Origin: Micromonospora_H sonneratiae
GTDB lineage: Bacteria > Actinomycetota > Actinomycetes > Mycobacteriales > Micromonosporaceae
Assembly (NCBI RefSeq): GCF_042679305.1
Contig: NZ_JBHTMP010000010.1
Location: 62,001 to 126,000, forward strand
Reading direction: 5' to 3'
DNA: 64,000 nt
The first letter of the stretch is position 1. Each line of letters begins with the position of its first letter. The notes below the pieces were generated by a model. That model did not search any database, was not told where the DNA came from, and saw nothing but the letters and a program-made list of their open reading frames with translations. A program made the position numbers and the translations under genes. This document shows positions 27,802 through 35,519 of this stretch, piece by piece.

Positions 27802-28029
27802 CCCACTGCCGGCGTTCGGGCGCGCCCCAGGGCTTTTCGGGGATGGGCCTGCCGCACCTTCCTGAGCAGGTCCCAGCCGTACGCCTCAGTCCACCACTCA
27901 GGCATGCGCGCCGTCCGGCTCGACCGTGTTTCCCAACTCGCCGAACAGCTCAGACCGTCACTGGGCGTCCACTCTGTAGGCGGTAGCCACGGCCGTATCC
28001 CGGGTCCACGATTTTCGATAGTCAGCGGT

Positions 28030-28063
28030 CACCCTCCTGATGTCCACGGACATCAGGAGGGTG
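28030..28063. terminator. Perfect hairpin between map and metalloprotease copy 2
   Basis: ACCCTCCTGATGTCC pairs with GGACATCAGGAGGGT, a 15-bp perfect stem with a minimal loop, in the 315-bp gap between convergent genes. No coding frame was supported in the rest of this gap. Confidence 0.85.
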
Positions 28064-28116
28064 GCCGCGAGGCCACCGACCAGACCGCTCCGCCACGGAT
28101 CTCCCCGGGTGCAGTA

Positions 28117-29112
28117 CTAGCGTGCGCGGAACGCCCGCCACGCCTTGACCATGCGCTGCACCTGGCCGGGGGTGAACTGGTACATGCAGGAGTCGTAGGT
28201 GTAGTCCATGTAGTTGTGAATCGGGTCACGGCCCGGCGCGGCGCAGGAGTCCTGCCCCTCGGGGCAGGCAAAGCTCGGCTGCGCCTCGGCCGGGGTGTCC
28301 GTTACGGCGTCACCGCTGCCTTCACAGCCGCCCTGGAAGGTGTGGTACAGGTTCAGCCAGTGGCCGACCTCGTGAACGGCGGTGTCGCCCTGGTCGTAGG
28401 GAGACGCCGTACCGCCGGGCAGGGACTCCGCGAGCACCACGACGCCGTCGTACTTGTCGAGCCGCTTCTGCGGGAACGTCGCCCAACCGAGCAGATTGTC
28501 GTCGAGATCCCCGGTGTAGATGTTCAGCGTGCGGGCACCGCCGACCCGCAACTTCCTCTTCATCTGCTGCTCGGCTCGGCTGTTCACGACAATCGGGTAC
28601 CAGCCCGACTTCACCACCCGGTTGATCTTCTTGAGTCGGAACCTGAACGGTGACGGGGCGCTATTGGTGCCCTTGCCGCCGGTGTATGCCGTGTTCAGTG
28701 CCCGGATCTGGGCGTCGATCATGGCACGCGGGATGTTGCCACCGGACCGGGTCCGGTTCTTGGCGATGACATGTACGACCACCGGGATCGTGTAGATCGC
28801 CCGCTCCGCAGGAGCGTACGGACCCGGACCCATCAGGCGCGCGTACTCCGCATCCACCTCGTGGTCGCGCCGCGCTGCCTCTGCCGGGGGCAGTTCGTTC
28901 GGGTCGTGGGCGTCGGATCCGCCCGGCCGCGCCCTGCCGTTGGCAGGCGCTTCGACCGGGTCGGTGCAGGTCTGCCCCGAAGCGTGGGACAGGTCCGGGG
29001 GTACGGCTTCTGCCGGGCTGATGCCCATGATCGTCGACGTGGCCAGCAGTACGAGAGAAGCGCCCGCCGCGAAAGTCGGACGTAGTGGTAGTCGGATACC
29101 TTGCCAGTCCAT
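28117..29112 (-). CDS. Secreted M43-family zinc metalloprotease (copy 2)
   Basis: A 331-residue paralogue of the protease at 25313. Signal peptide (LRPTFAAGASLVLLATSTIMG, cleaved near AEA), pro-region, then HEVGHWLNLYH (His247, Glu248, His251, His257) and MDYTYDSCMYQFTPGQ. Cysteine positions match copy 1. ATG 29112 follows GGGGTGA; the open frame continues upstream antisense to the tRNA gene and that part is not coding. The N-terminal halves of the two copies differ much more than the catalytic halves, so the duplication is not recent. Confidence 0.92.
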   Translation of the reverse strand: MDWQGIRLPLRPTFAAGASLVLLATSTIMGISPAEAVPPDLSHASGQTCTDPVEAPANGRARPGGSDAHDPNELPPAEAARRDHEVDAEYARLMGPGPYAPAERAIYTIPVVVHVIAKNRTRSGGNIPRAMIDAQIRALNTAYTGGKGTNSAPSPFRFRLKKINRVVKSGWYPIVVNSRAEQQMKRKLRVGGARTLNIYTGDLDDNLLGWATFPQKRLDKYDGVVVLAESLPGGTASPYDQGDTAVHEVGHWLNLYHTFQGGCEGSGDAVTDTPAEAQPSFACPEGQDSCAAPGRDPIHNYMDYTYDSCMYQFTPGQVQRMVKAWRAFRAR

Positions 29113-29319
29113 TAGTTCACCCCTTCGATCCCGTGAAGCGACACGAGGGGTGAACGTGGCGCAACTAGGCGTGTGGCGGACGTTACTCGCCGTGGCTCCC
29201 TTGCTCAACGACGTACCTCGGTGTGGCCTCCCGTGGCCTGTCGTGATCCGGATGGGCTCCACAAGCCGGGGGTACGTGAGTGCGCTCCCGGCAAGGACGA
29301 GGTACAGTGGGGACCGCTT

Positions 29320-29393
29320 GCGGGTGTAGTTCAATGGCAGAACATCAGCTTCCCAAGCTGACAGTGCGAGTTCGATTCTCGTCACCCGCTCCA
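29320..29393 (+). tRNA. tRNA-Gly (anticodon CCC)
   Basis: Complete cloverleaf: acceptor GCGGGTG/CACCCGC, D arm GTTC/GAAC, anticodon stem TCAGC/GCTGA with loop TTCCCAA (anticodon CCC at 29352-29354), T arm GCGAG/CTCGT around TTCGATT, and encoded CCA at 29391-29393. TACAGT at 29303-29308 may be its -10. The 3' half from the anticodon loop onward is repeated at 37475, which marks it as the attachment site of an integrated element. Confidence 0.96.
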
Positions 29394-29464
29394 ATAGCTG
29401 AGGCCCAGTGTCAGGAAGTATTTCCCGACACTGGGCCTCAGCTTTTATCGATCCCTATTTGGCC
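29350..29464 (+). repeat. Left direct repeat (attL) of tRNA-Gly island
   Basis: A 115-bp segment starting in the anticodon loop (TTCCCAAGCTGACAG) and running through the tRNA 3' end, its terminator and the first bases of the integrase remnant to ATTTGGCC. It matches 37475-37588 with two substitutions and one single-base indel. Confidence 0.85.
29397..29446 (+). terminator. tRNA-Gly terminator
   Basis: GCTGAGGCCCAGTGTC (29397-29412) pairs perfectly with GACACTGGGCCTCAGC (29427-29442), followed by TTTT: a rho-independent terminator directly after the tRNA. It is duplicated at 37522-37570. Confidence 0.92.
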
Positions 29465-29613
29465 GCCGTGCCCCCTGCGTGCCCCTCCGGCTCAGCGTGC
29501 CCTTCCGTGCCCCCGCGTGCATCCTCGACGAGCTTGCTCAACGCATCCGCGATCTTGCGATCCCGCCCGGCGGTCTTGTGCAGGTAGATCAACGCCGCCC
29601 GGGTGGTCGAGGC
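29455..29613 (-). pseudogene. C-terminal remnant of tyrosine-type integrase
   Basis: Read on the minus strand from 29613 to the TAG at 29455, the 52 residues ASTTRAALIYLHKT followed by RDRKIADALSKLVEDAR match the end of actinomycete phage-type integrases, where a MGHASTRAALIYxH motif precedes the active-site Tyr (here Y in ALIYLH). Upstream, the expected MGH is degraded (a possible NGP) and no longer open frame continues, so the catalytic domain is lost. The tail sits against the attachment site, as intact integrase genes do in such elements. Confidence 0.7.
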
Positions 29614-29621
29614 TGGTCCAT

Positions 29622-29741
29622 TTAGTCCGCTAAGTCGCCTTGCTTCTCCAATCTGAAGCGGCGATGTAGGTGCCTTTTGGGGTGAGTAGCGAAGTAGGCG
29701 GCATGCTTGACCACGGCGAAGATCGAGAACCCTTCGGTCAT
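29622..29741 (-). CDS. Very short open frame, doubtful
   Basis: 39 codons from ATG 29741 to TAA (29622-29624), with a TGAGG-like site upstream. The product is basic at the C-terminus (KRHLHRRFRLEKQ). It lies between the integrase remnant and the cargo. There is no recognisable family; it may be a fragment of a larger lost gene. Confidence 0.2.
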   Translation of the reverse strand: MTEGFSIFAVVKHAAYFATHPKRHLHRRFRLEKQGDLAD

Positions 29742-29834
29742 GCCTGACCTCAACTAACCATTCACATTTGCATGCCCGCAGCGGCTATCTCCATGTTCGG
29801 TCGATTCAGGTTGTCTAGTTCGCCTGGGATGTGC

Positions 29835-30311
29835 TCATTTGACGACGTGAAAGTCCGGGTGAGCATTCCAGGCGAGCGTCGCCGCCGCATCGAGGTAGAC
29901 AGCATCGCTGACGCGGATGCCGCGGCCCGCGTTGCTTAGATGATCAAGTAGGTCTGCGGTAGGTGGGGTGTGGAACTCCACGAACACCCATCCGTCGGTT
30001 TGCCGCGCCACTCGCTGAGCCATCCGTCCCAAAGCCGGGCGGCCAGTGACGTCGCTGACAAAGATGTGAAGCCCGATGTCGCAACGCATCGTCACCCCAG
30101 CAGCCCGCTCGACAAGCTGTAGCTCTTCGGGATCGGTCTCAAAACCTGCTTCGTCGATGGAGTAGCCGTAGGGCAGGCCAGCGGCGGAGTACCAGGAAGT
30201 CGGGTCGGCTTCATGCGGGGCCAACCCCTCGCTGATCATTGCCCCTACCACGATCGGCCCGACGCGTTCGGGAGCGTACGGACTCAAGATGCTCAACGCT
30301 GTTCCACCCAT
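29835..30311 (-). CDS. Hypothetical protein of island operon
   Basis: A 158-residue soluble protein, not recognised with confidence. Visible features: MGGTALSILSPY at the start, an acidic middle part and RPALGRMAQRVARQTDGWVFVEF, a pattern reminiscent of DUF6368-type small proteins from actinobacterial accessory regions. It is the last gene of a minus-strand run starting at 32734, 97 bp after the glycosyltransferase gene. Only a start codon and plausible codon use support it beyond the length. Confidence 0.6.
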   Translation of the reverse strand: MGGTALSILSPYAPERVGPIVVGAMISEGLAPHEADPTSWYSAAGLPYGYSIDEAGFETDPEELQLVERAAGVTMRCDIGLHIFVSDVTGRPALGRMAQRVARQTDGWVFVEFHTPPTADLLDHLSNAGRGIRVSDAVYLDAAATLAWNAHPDFHVVK

Positions 30312-30408
30312 AGCCGAGGAGTAGACAGCATCGGCTCTTCGGGGCCACGCCTGACGCCTCGGCTACCGATCGGAGAAGCACCAGATGCGGACCGACCGCC
30401 ACCAGCAA

Positions 30409-31161
30409 CTACGGCAGCAGGGATCCCAGGGCGTGTGCGCGGGCTTCGATGATGCGCATGCGGGCGGCGTGTTCAGTGGGTTCGCGGTGGGTGGCTTGGC
30501 CGGTCATCTGGCCGGGCCACTTGCGGTAGAGGAGCCCTGGTTCGGCGGTGAAGTAGCCTTCGCTGACTGTGCTGGCGGCGAGCAGTAGGCCGGTGTCTTC
30601 GGAGGCGGGGAGGGCCATCCAGCCGCCGAGGGCGAGGAGCAGGTCACGGCGCATACACAGGGTCGCGGGGTGCACCGGAGCCCGGTAGTCGTTGGCTTTC
30701 CAGAAGGCGAGCACGGCACCTCGGCCGATCGGCCCGTCGGGTGGGTCCATGTCCCAACTGTGGGTAGTACCGTCGGGGAGCAGGTCGAGCACCCGCGACG
30801 TGGTCCAGCCAACCTGGGGATTGTCGGTGAGTACGGCGATGTCTCGGGCGAGCGCACCGGGTGTTAGCTGGTCGTCGGCATCGAGTACCTTGACGAACTC
30901 ACCTTCGGCACGGGCCAGAGCGAGGGTACGGGCCACGCCTGGGCCGCCTGGTCGTCCGCTGCCAGCGCTGATACGTGGGTCGGCATCGGGTAGCCGGTCG
31001 ATGAGGAGGCCGTCTTGCCCGTCTTCCTGGACCAGCCATTGCCAGTCCCACCCGTCCGGTAGTTCCTGCCCGGCCAACGACTCGTAGGCGTCGGCGAGGT
31101 AGCCGACGCTGGGCCAGTGCACGGGTGTGATTACCGAGACGAGTCGGGTCAAGTTGTCCAC
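30409..31161 (-). CDS. Family 2 glycosyltransferase
   Basis: A 250-residue GT-A fold enzyme. The nucleotide-sugar binding start is VSVITPVHWPSVGYLADAYESL; the DXD-type motif is KVLDADDQLTPG; a later acidic motif is LPASEDTGLLLAAS, in the position of the catalytic ED. No membrane helix is visible, so it acts in the cytoplasm on an unknown acceptor. GTG 31161 overlaps the GntR stop by 13 bp, so the two are translationally coupled: the regulator probably controls its own operon including this enzyme. Confidence 0.85.
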   Translation of the reverse strand: MDNLTRLVSVITPVHWPSVGYLADAYESLAGQELPDGWDWQWLVQEDGQDGLLIDRLPDADPRISAGSGRPGGPGVARTLALARAEGEFVKVLDADDQLTPGALARDIAVLTDNPQVGWTTSRVLDLLPDGTTHSWDMDPPDGPIGRGAVLAFWKANDYRAPVHPATLCMRRDLLLALGGWMALPASEDTGLLLAASTVSEGYFTAEPGLLYRKWPGQMTGQATHREPTEHAARMRIIEARAHALGSLLP

Positions 31162-31961
31162 CGTTTCAGGTCGGTCGTGTAGACAAGCTCGGTCCGGTCA
31201 CCGGGAAAGACGATGTCGGCGACTTCCACGACCCGGTCGGTGATGTCGATCGAGGTCTTGCGTAGGGCCAGGACCGATACCCCGGGTTCGATGTCGAGTA
31301 GTTCGGCCTCGTCCGGCGACGGCGGTCGTGCCCGTACCTCGTCGACGATGCGGGCCAGTTCGACGCCGACGGTGAACAGTTGGTGTTGTGTCCCGCCCGG
31401 CCAGGGTTCGTTCTCTGCGTCGAGCAGCTCAGGGTTCGCCGCCACCAGGTCGTACGGCAGGTATGAGTACGACACCGACAGCGGAGCGCTTTCATGCCGG
31501 GAACTCGTCCAGTACAGGCGACGCAGTAGCAGCGTGCCGGTCGGCAGGTCGAAGGCGTTGGCCATGTCGTCGTCGGCGGGCACCTGGGCGTACTCGGCGT
31601 GGAACTTCAGGTCGTCAACGGTCAGACCGGTGTCGTGTTCAGTTCCGCCGGTCTTACGCCGCTGGCCCTCGTCGAGCAGCGCCCGGTCCTTCTCCCACTG
31701 GTACCGCTCTGTGTTATGCCGCCGTATCCGTTGGCGGGGTGCACGTACGTAGGTGCCGCGCCCCTGTTCTGCTCGGACCAGGCCCCATTCGCGCAACTGG
31801 CGGATGGCGTTGCGGACGCTGGTACGCGACAGCCCGGACGACTCAGCCAACTCGGTCTCACTGGGCATGGCAGCGCCCTGAACGAGCTTTCCACTCACGA
31901 TCTGGGCGCGCAGCTCCTCAGCGAGCTGTAGGTAGCGCGGACGCCAGTCACGAGGGATCAC
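31149..31961 (-). CDS. GntR/UTRA-family transcription regulator (island copy)
   Basis: A 270-residue regulator. The N-terminal winged helix begins PRYLQLAEELRAQIVSGKL, with recognition part SRTSVRNAIRQLREWGLV and wing QGRGTYVRAP. A C-terminal UTRA-like ligand domain contains ATPLLRR-type strands, VSYSYLPYDLVAANPELL and GVSVLALRKTSIDI. GTG 31961 is chosen because the paralogue at 45286 starts at the same place and an operator-like palindrome (31981-31996) lies just upstream. It is coupled to the glycosyltransferase gene. A frameshifted sister copy lies at 44475-45286. Confidence 0.88.
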   Translation of the reverse strand: MIPRDWRPRYLQLAEELRAQIVSGKLVQGAAMPSETELAESSGLSRTSVRNAIRQLREWGLVRAEQGRGTYVRAPRQRIRRHNTERYQWEKDRALLDEGQRRKTGGTEHDTGLTVDDLKFHAEYAQVPADDDMANAFDLPTGTLLLRRLYWTSSRHESAPLSVSYSYLPYDLVAANPELLDAENEPWPGGTQHQLFTVGVELARIVDEVRARPPSPDEAELLDIEPGVSVLALRKTSIDITDRVVEVADIVFPGDRTELVYTTDLKRWTT

Positions 31962-31980
31962 GCCGCTAACGCTACCGCCT

Positions 31981-31996
31981 AGACGTTGAGACGTCT
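31981..31996. promoter_or_regulatory. Palindromic operator upstream of island GntR
   Basis: AGACGT-TGAG-ACGTCT, with perfect 6-bp arms, 20 bp before the GTG at 31961. This is the usual place for GntR autoregulation. In the sister locus the aligned bases near 45305 have lost the symmetry. Confidence 0.6.
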
Positions 31997-32022
31997 GCCG
32001 GGTGGTCCCTTTCCGGCCCCGG

Positions 32023-32373
32023 TCAGCCATCGGTCCGCCCTGACCCACCTCGTTGACCGCCCGACGTCGTACACATGGCCTCGACCCCGGACGTCAGTTC
32101 TTCGATCACCTGGGCTGCTTGCGCGGCGGACAGCACCACCGTCTGGGTCGCGCCGTACCGGGTGGCGTCGAGCCTGAGCCAGGGCTGTCGTCCAAGGAAG
32201 CGATCCACGACCAGGTGGAGACTCAGCCACCCCGTGCCTTCCCGCCCCACGGTCACCGGTGCGCTTCGATGCAGCGGATCATTGGGACCGCAGCCCCGAC
32301 ACCAGGGCGGACAGGTAAACGACGGCTGTGAAGCCCTTGGCGCATTGGACGCGTGGCGGTCATCGGCGGCCAT
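32023..32373 (-). CDS. DUF6907-like small protein
   Basis: A 116-residue protein with the motif FTCPPWCRGCGPNDPLHRSAP, whose Cys-Cys-Cys-His spacing suggests a small metal site, then a beta-rich part (LSLHLVVDRFLGRQPWLRLDA) and a C-terminal helix SAAQAAQVIEELTSGVEAM. This is the pattern of DUF6907 proteins, which are abundant in actinobacterial integrated elements; their function is unknown. It overlaps the preceding related gene by 14 bp and is 61 bp upstream of the GntR start. Confidence 0.72.
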   Translation of the reverse strand: MAADDRHASNAPRASQPSFTCPPWCRGCGPNDPLHRSAPVTVGREGTGWLSLHLVVDRFLGRQPWLRLDATRYGATQTVVLSAAQAAQVIEELTSGVEAMCTTSGGQRGGSGRTDG

Positions 32374-32734
32374 CGTCGGCCACTTCCTGAGCAGTAAACC
32401 CTGCCTGGGTCAGCAGCGCATCCAGGTGCCGAGCAAGCTGCCACGCCTCAACGAGCCGCAGTTCCGCCAAGCCGTGACCACAAGCCCGTGACACGGTATG
32501 CACCGCGACCAACGGCGGCTCATTGATCGTCCCAATCAGGTGGGTTACCGCGATGCCGCCAAAACGGAGATTCCCGGCACGGCACAGCACTCCACGATGC
32601 CACGGCAACATGCTCGTCAGCCGTGGCGGCACGACGTAGCCGCATCGTTCCTGTACGCACCACGAAGGATGGTCGACCACCTGTGGCCACCGACCAGCAT
32701 TGTTAGCCATCACAGCCACCGTCCGGCGGTGCAT
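32360..32734 (-). CDS. Second DUF6907-related protein
   Basis: About 124 residues from ATG 32734, which follows CAGGAA; ATG 32710 is possible. It shares the layout of the next protein: a Cys motif (DHPSWCVQERCGYVV), a beta region and a C-terminal helix SRACGHGLAELRLVEAWQLARHLDALL. It is the first gene of the minus-strand run DUF6907-DUF6907-GntR-GT2-hypothetical, with a 14-bp overlap to the next start. Function unknown. Confidence 0.6.
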   Translation of the reverse strand: MHRRTVAVMANNAGRWPQVVDHPSWCVQERCGYVVPPRLTSMLPWHRGVLCRAGNLRFGGIAVTHLIGTINEPPLVAVHTVSRACGHGLAELRLVEAWQLARHLDALLTQAGFTAQEVADDGRR

Positions 32735-33207
32735 CGACGTTCCTGCCCGAGCGTCAGCAGCGGAGCGCTCTGCAAGAAGGGATACGCGCGAGTCGGGCAC
32801 AGCGCCCAGGGCGATGTGGCGACCTCGGACCGCGCCATGCTCCCGGGCGCCCGACCAACCGCAAATCCAGAGGTACGACTGCGGCGACGACAGGGCCGCC
32901 AAGACAGGACCAGTCGGAAACGTGAACGGACCACTGCAACCTCCACGCCAGACGGTGGAACCGGTGGTCGACCCTCCGCCCCCTCAAACTCGAAGAGCCA
33001 ACCACCGGTCCAGCGAAGGCACGGCGAACCTCACGGGGGAGAACCTGGTACGCCGTGCCGATCCAGGCCCGCGTGGGTGACCGCCTCGGACTTGCCGATC
33101 CGAGGGCACGCGGGACTGCCGGTGTGCGACCGAGGCCAGCGGGGTGCCAACCCCTTGTCACGGTCCGCTACCTCGGCCGCACACCGAGAAACGTATCTAC
33201 AACTAGA
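32735..33207. other. Intergenic region without supported gene
   Basis: About 470 bp between divergent operons. Several frames are open on both strands, but none shows a ribosome-binding site, recognisable motif or consistent codon bias. It should contain the promoters of the minus-strand run and of the second GntR gene. Confidence 0.5.
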
Positions 33208-33225
33208 AGACTCGTCTAGATGTCT
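33208..33225. promoter_or_regulatory. Operator-like half-sites upstream of second GntR
   Basis: AGAC-TC-GTCT is a perfect short inverted repeat, followed directly by AGATGTCT. The GTCT/AGAC half-sites resemble those of the palindrome at 31981. They lie 56-73 bp before the GTG at 33281. Confidence 0.45.
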
Positions 33226-33280
33226 CAAGGACTCAGATTGGTTGTCGGTTGAGAACCTGACAGACAGGTACGGTGACCCA

Positions 33281-34063
33281 GTGCCAGCCCCGCACTACGG
33301 TCAGCCTCGCTACCGCTCGATCGCCGACGAGCTACGCCGCCGCATTGCCGTCGGCGCGATACCCCCGGGTGCCCTCCTTCCACCGGAGAGCACGCTCAAG
33401 TCAGAGTTCGACGTCGCCCTAGGAACCATCCGGAGTGCGCTTGACGTGCTCCGCGCCGAGGGCCTGGTCGTCACCGAACACGGCAGAGGCACCTACGTCC
33501 GCCCCACCTACCCAGTACGCCGGCTTGGCCCCGACCGGTACTGGCTCCAACCCCAGCACCCAGCTGACGACCATGCATCAGCGAAGCCGAGTGACGGCGC
33601 CAGGCCAGAACCCGTCGACCAGGTCGACGCCGACTACCGCGAGCGGCCTGCTACGGCAGAACTCGCCGAGATGTTCGGCGTTCAGCCCGGAACGATGCTG
33701 CTCGAACGCCGCTTACTCAGCCGCAGCCATGGCATACCGCTGCAACTGACCACCTCGTACTACCTGCTCGACATGGTCGCCGCTACACCCGTAGCTGACC
33801 CCACCCTTGAGCCCTGGCCCGGCGGCCACGTCGCCCAACTCGCATCCCTCGGAATCACCGTTACCAAGATTCGCGAAGTCATACGCGCCCGAATGCCCAC
33901 CACCGACGAAACCAGCGCCCTGCGCCTACCGGCCGGCGTACCAGTCGTCACCGTTAGCCGGAAGACCTATGTGCGTGAACGCGTCGTCGAAGCCGCTACC
34001 AACCTCGTACTACCCGCCGACCGAACCGAACTTGAGTACGAGACACGACTCTGCCTCGGCTAG
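33281..34063 (+). CDS. GntR/UTRA-family transcription regulator (second in island)
   Basis: A 260-residue regulator from GTG 33281. HTH: QPRYRSIADELRRRIAVGAI, VALGTIRSALDVLRAEGLV and the wing EHGRGTYVRP. The UTRA-like domain has PGTMLLERRLLSRSHGIPL, TSYYLLDMVAATP and GVPVVTVSRKTYV. The frame stays open far upstream (to 32498), but homology starts only here. It is distinct from the GntR at 31149 (low identity outside the wing) although both lack an obvious metabolic partner. No gene follows closely on this strand, so it may act on the divergent operon. Confidence 0.86.
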   Translation: MPAPHYGQPRYRSIADELRRRIAVGAIPPGALLPPESTLKSEFDVALGTIRSALDVLRAEGLVVTEHGRGTYVRPTYPVRRLGPDRYWLQPQHPADDHASAKPSDGARPEPVDQVDADYRERPATAELAEMFGVQPGTMLLERRLLSRSHGIPLQLTTSYYLLDMVAATPVADPTLEPWPGGHVAQLASLGITVTKIREVIRARMPTTDETSALRLPAGVPVVTVSRKTYVRERVVEAATNLVLPADRTELEYETRLCLG

Positions 34064-34158
34064 TCGGTCACCCCGATTACTGTCGGTGACGATAAAATGA
34101 TGATGTTGACGCACTCACATGCCGAGATGAGAGTGTCGTTCAACGATTGGCTTGTTGT

Positions 34159-34587
34159 TCAGAATTTCTGATGCTCTTGTGTGTCGAAGGCGAGGCGGGA
34201 TCTTTCGATCTCCTCAATATTCTCGTGTGCCCAGGAGCGCACCGCGGCCAAAGCTTCCAGCACCGAGTGGCCCAGTGGTGTGAGCATGTACCAAACCTGC
34301 GGCACTTTTTCCGCGTCCGACCGGCGGGCGACAAAACCGTCACGTTCCAGACTTCGCAATGTTTGGGTGAGCATTTTCTCGCTGATCCCGTCGGCCGCAT
34401 CGCGCAATTGCCCGAACCGCAGCGGTCCGTTCTCCAGCTGGCCTATCAGTACTACCGTCCATCGATCGGCCAGCCGGTCGAGTGTTTGGCGCGTCGGGCA
34501 GGTCAGAGTCGGCGGCGCAGCATCGGATCGACTACGAGCCGACCGGCGACTGCCTGGCCGCGGTCGGGTTCTCGGCTGTGGCGACAT
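34159..34587 (-). CDS. HxlR-family transcription regulator
   Basis: A 142-residue MarR-like winged helix of the HxlR type: RLADRWTVVLIGQLENGPLRFGQL, then GISEKMLTQTLRSLERDGFVAR and YMLTPLGHSVLEAL. The N-terminal 30 residues are Arg/Pro-rich and probably disordered. Such regulators usually control a divergent enzyme gene in response to electrophiles or oxidants; here the divergent neighbour is an MBL-fold hydrolase, with the perfect palindrome CAAGTACGTACTTG (34611-34624) between them. Confidence 0.88.
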   Translation of the reverse strand: MSPQPRTRPRPGSRRSARSRSDAAPPTLTCPTRQTLDRLADRWTVVLIGQLENGPLRFGQLRDAADGISEKMLTQTLRSLERDGFVARRSDAEKVPQVWYMLTPLGHSVLEALAAVRSWAHENIEEIERSRLAFDTQEHQKF

Positions 34588-34610
34588 GGCGTGAGACTAG
34601 CGCGCACTTA

Positions 34611-34624
34611 CAAGTACGTACTTG
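34611..34624. promoter_or_regulatory. HxlR-type operator
   Basis: CAAGTACGTACTTG is a perfect 14-bp palindrome, 24 bp upstream of the HxlR start and 61 bp upstream of the MBL hydrolase start: the expected site for a regulator controlling both genes. Confidence 0.7.
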
Positions 34625-34685
34625 ACCCAGTGGCTCTGCTTGCCGACCGTAGAGACGACCGTGGACACCAAACATAGGAGAAGTC

Positions 34686-35504
34686 GTGGCGGAGCCCGCA
34701 CCGCGCAGTAGCGTCCAGTTCGGTGGGACCACCGTTACCTACCTTCCTGATGGCGTGGTGCGCGCGAATCCGCTCGCAGCGTTTCCAGGTACGACGCATA
34801 CCGACTGGGACTCATATTCGGATCTACTCGACAACGACGAGTGGCTGGTAGTCAGCGTGGGCTCGTTCCTGATCCGCAACGACGCCGGCGTGACCCTGAT
34901 AGACCTGGGCTTGGGCGAGGTGCACTTCGAGGTCCCCGCTGCTGCCACCTACGACGGTGGTCAGTTGTTGACGAACTTGAGCGCAGAACACCTGTATCCG
35001 GCCGACGTCGACTTCGTCCTGTTCACCCATCTACACCGTGACCACGTCGGCTGGGTCAGCGATGGAGCGGGTGGGTTGACTTTCCCCAAAGCCCGTCACA
35101 TCGTCAATCAGGAGGAGTGGAACCACTGGTGGTCCTTCGGTGACCCGACCGGGCCGGATCCGGAGACGGTCCTCGCGCCGCTGACCCCGGCAATCGAGTT
35201 CTTCGGCACCCAGCCACCTGTATCCGGGATCAGCGCGCTGCCGACACCCGGCCACACGCCCGGCCACACTAGTTTTCTCATCACCGATCCGGCGACCGAC
35301 GATAATGTGCTCATCCTGGGCGACGCGATACACACCCGTGCCCAGCTGGAAAACCTGGACTGGACGTTTCGATCCGACTACGATAGCCGCCTCGCGCTCA
35401 AGCGTCGCACCGACCTGCTGTACCGACATGGCGAAAGCGAGCCCTTAATTGCGAACGGCCATTTCTCCGGTAGTGTTTTCGGTCACTCATGTGTCCACAG
35501 ATAA
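34686..35504 (+). CDS. MBL-fold metallohydrolase
   Basis: A 272-residue metallo-beta-lactamase-fold enzyme. The metal motif HxHxDH is complete: His115, His117, Asp119, His120 in FTHLHRDHVGW. The further metal ligands are in PTPGHTPGHTSF and LILGDAIH, and the last His in ANGHFSG. This pattern fits lactonase- or thioesterase-like members. GTG 34686 follows AGGAGA. The last residues (SVFGHSCVHR) look altered compared with the usual end of the family, and the next gene on the other strand is also cut at this junction, so the C-terminus may have been trimmed by a rearrangement. Confidence 0.88.
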   Translation: MAEPAPRSSVQFGGTTVTYLPDGVVRANPLAAFPGTTHTDWDSYSDLLDNDEWLVVSVGSFLIRNDAGVTLIDLGLGEVHFEVPAAATYDGGQLLTNLSAEHLYPADVDFVLFTHLHRDHVGWVSDGAGGLTFPKARHIVNQEEWNHWWSFGDPTGPDPETVLAPLTPAIEFFGTQPPVSGISALPTPGHTPGHTSFLITDPATDDNVLILGDAIHTRAQLENLDWTFRSDYDSRLALKRRTDLLYRHGESEPLIANGHFSGSVFGHSCVHR

Positions 35505-35519
35505 TGGCAAAGTCCGACA

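Noticed and set aside
29113..29394. Upstream extension of metalloprotease copy 2
   Set aside because: It reads antisense through the tRNA-Gly gene; signal peptide and ribosome-binding site place the start at 29112.
32498..33280. N-terminal 261-codon extension of the GntR gene at 33281
   Set aside because: No homology, no ribosome-binding site, irregular composition; the HTH domain starts right after the GTG at 33281.
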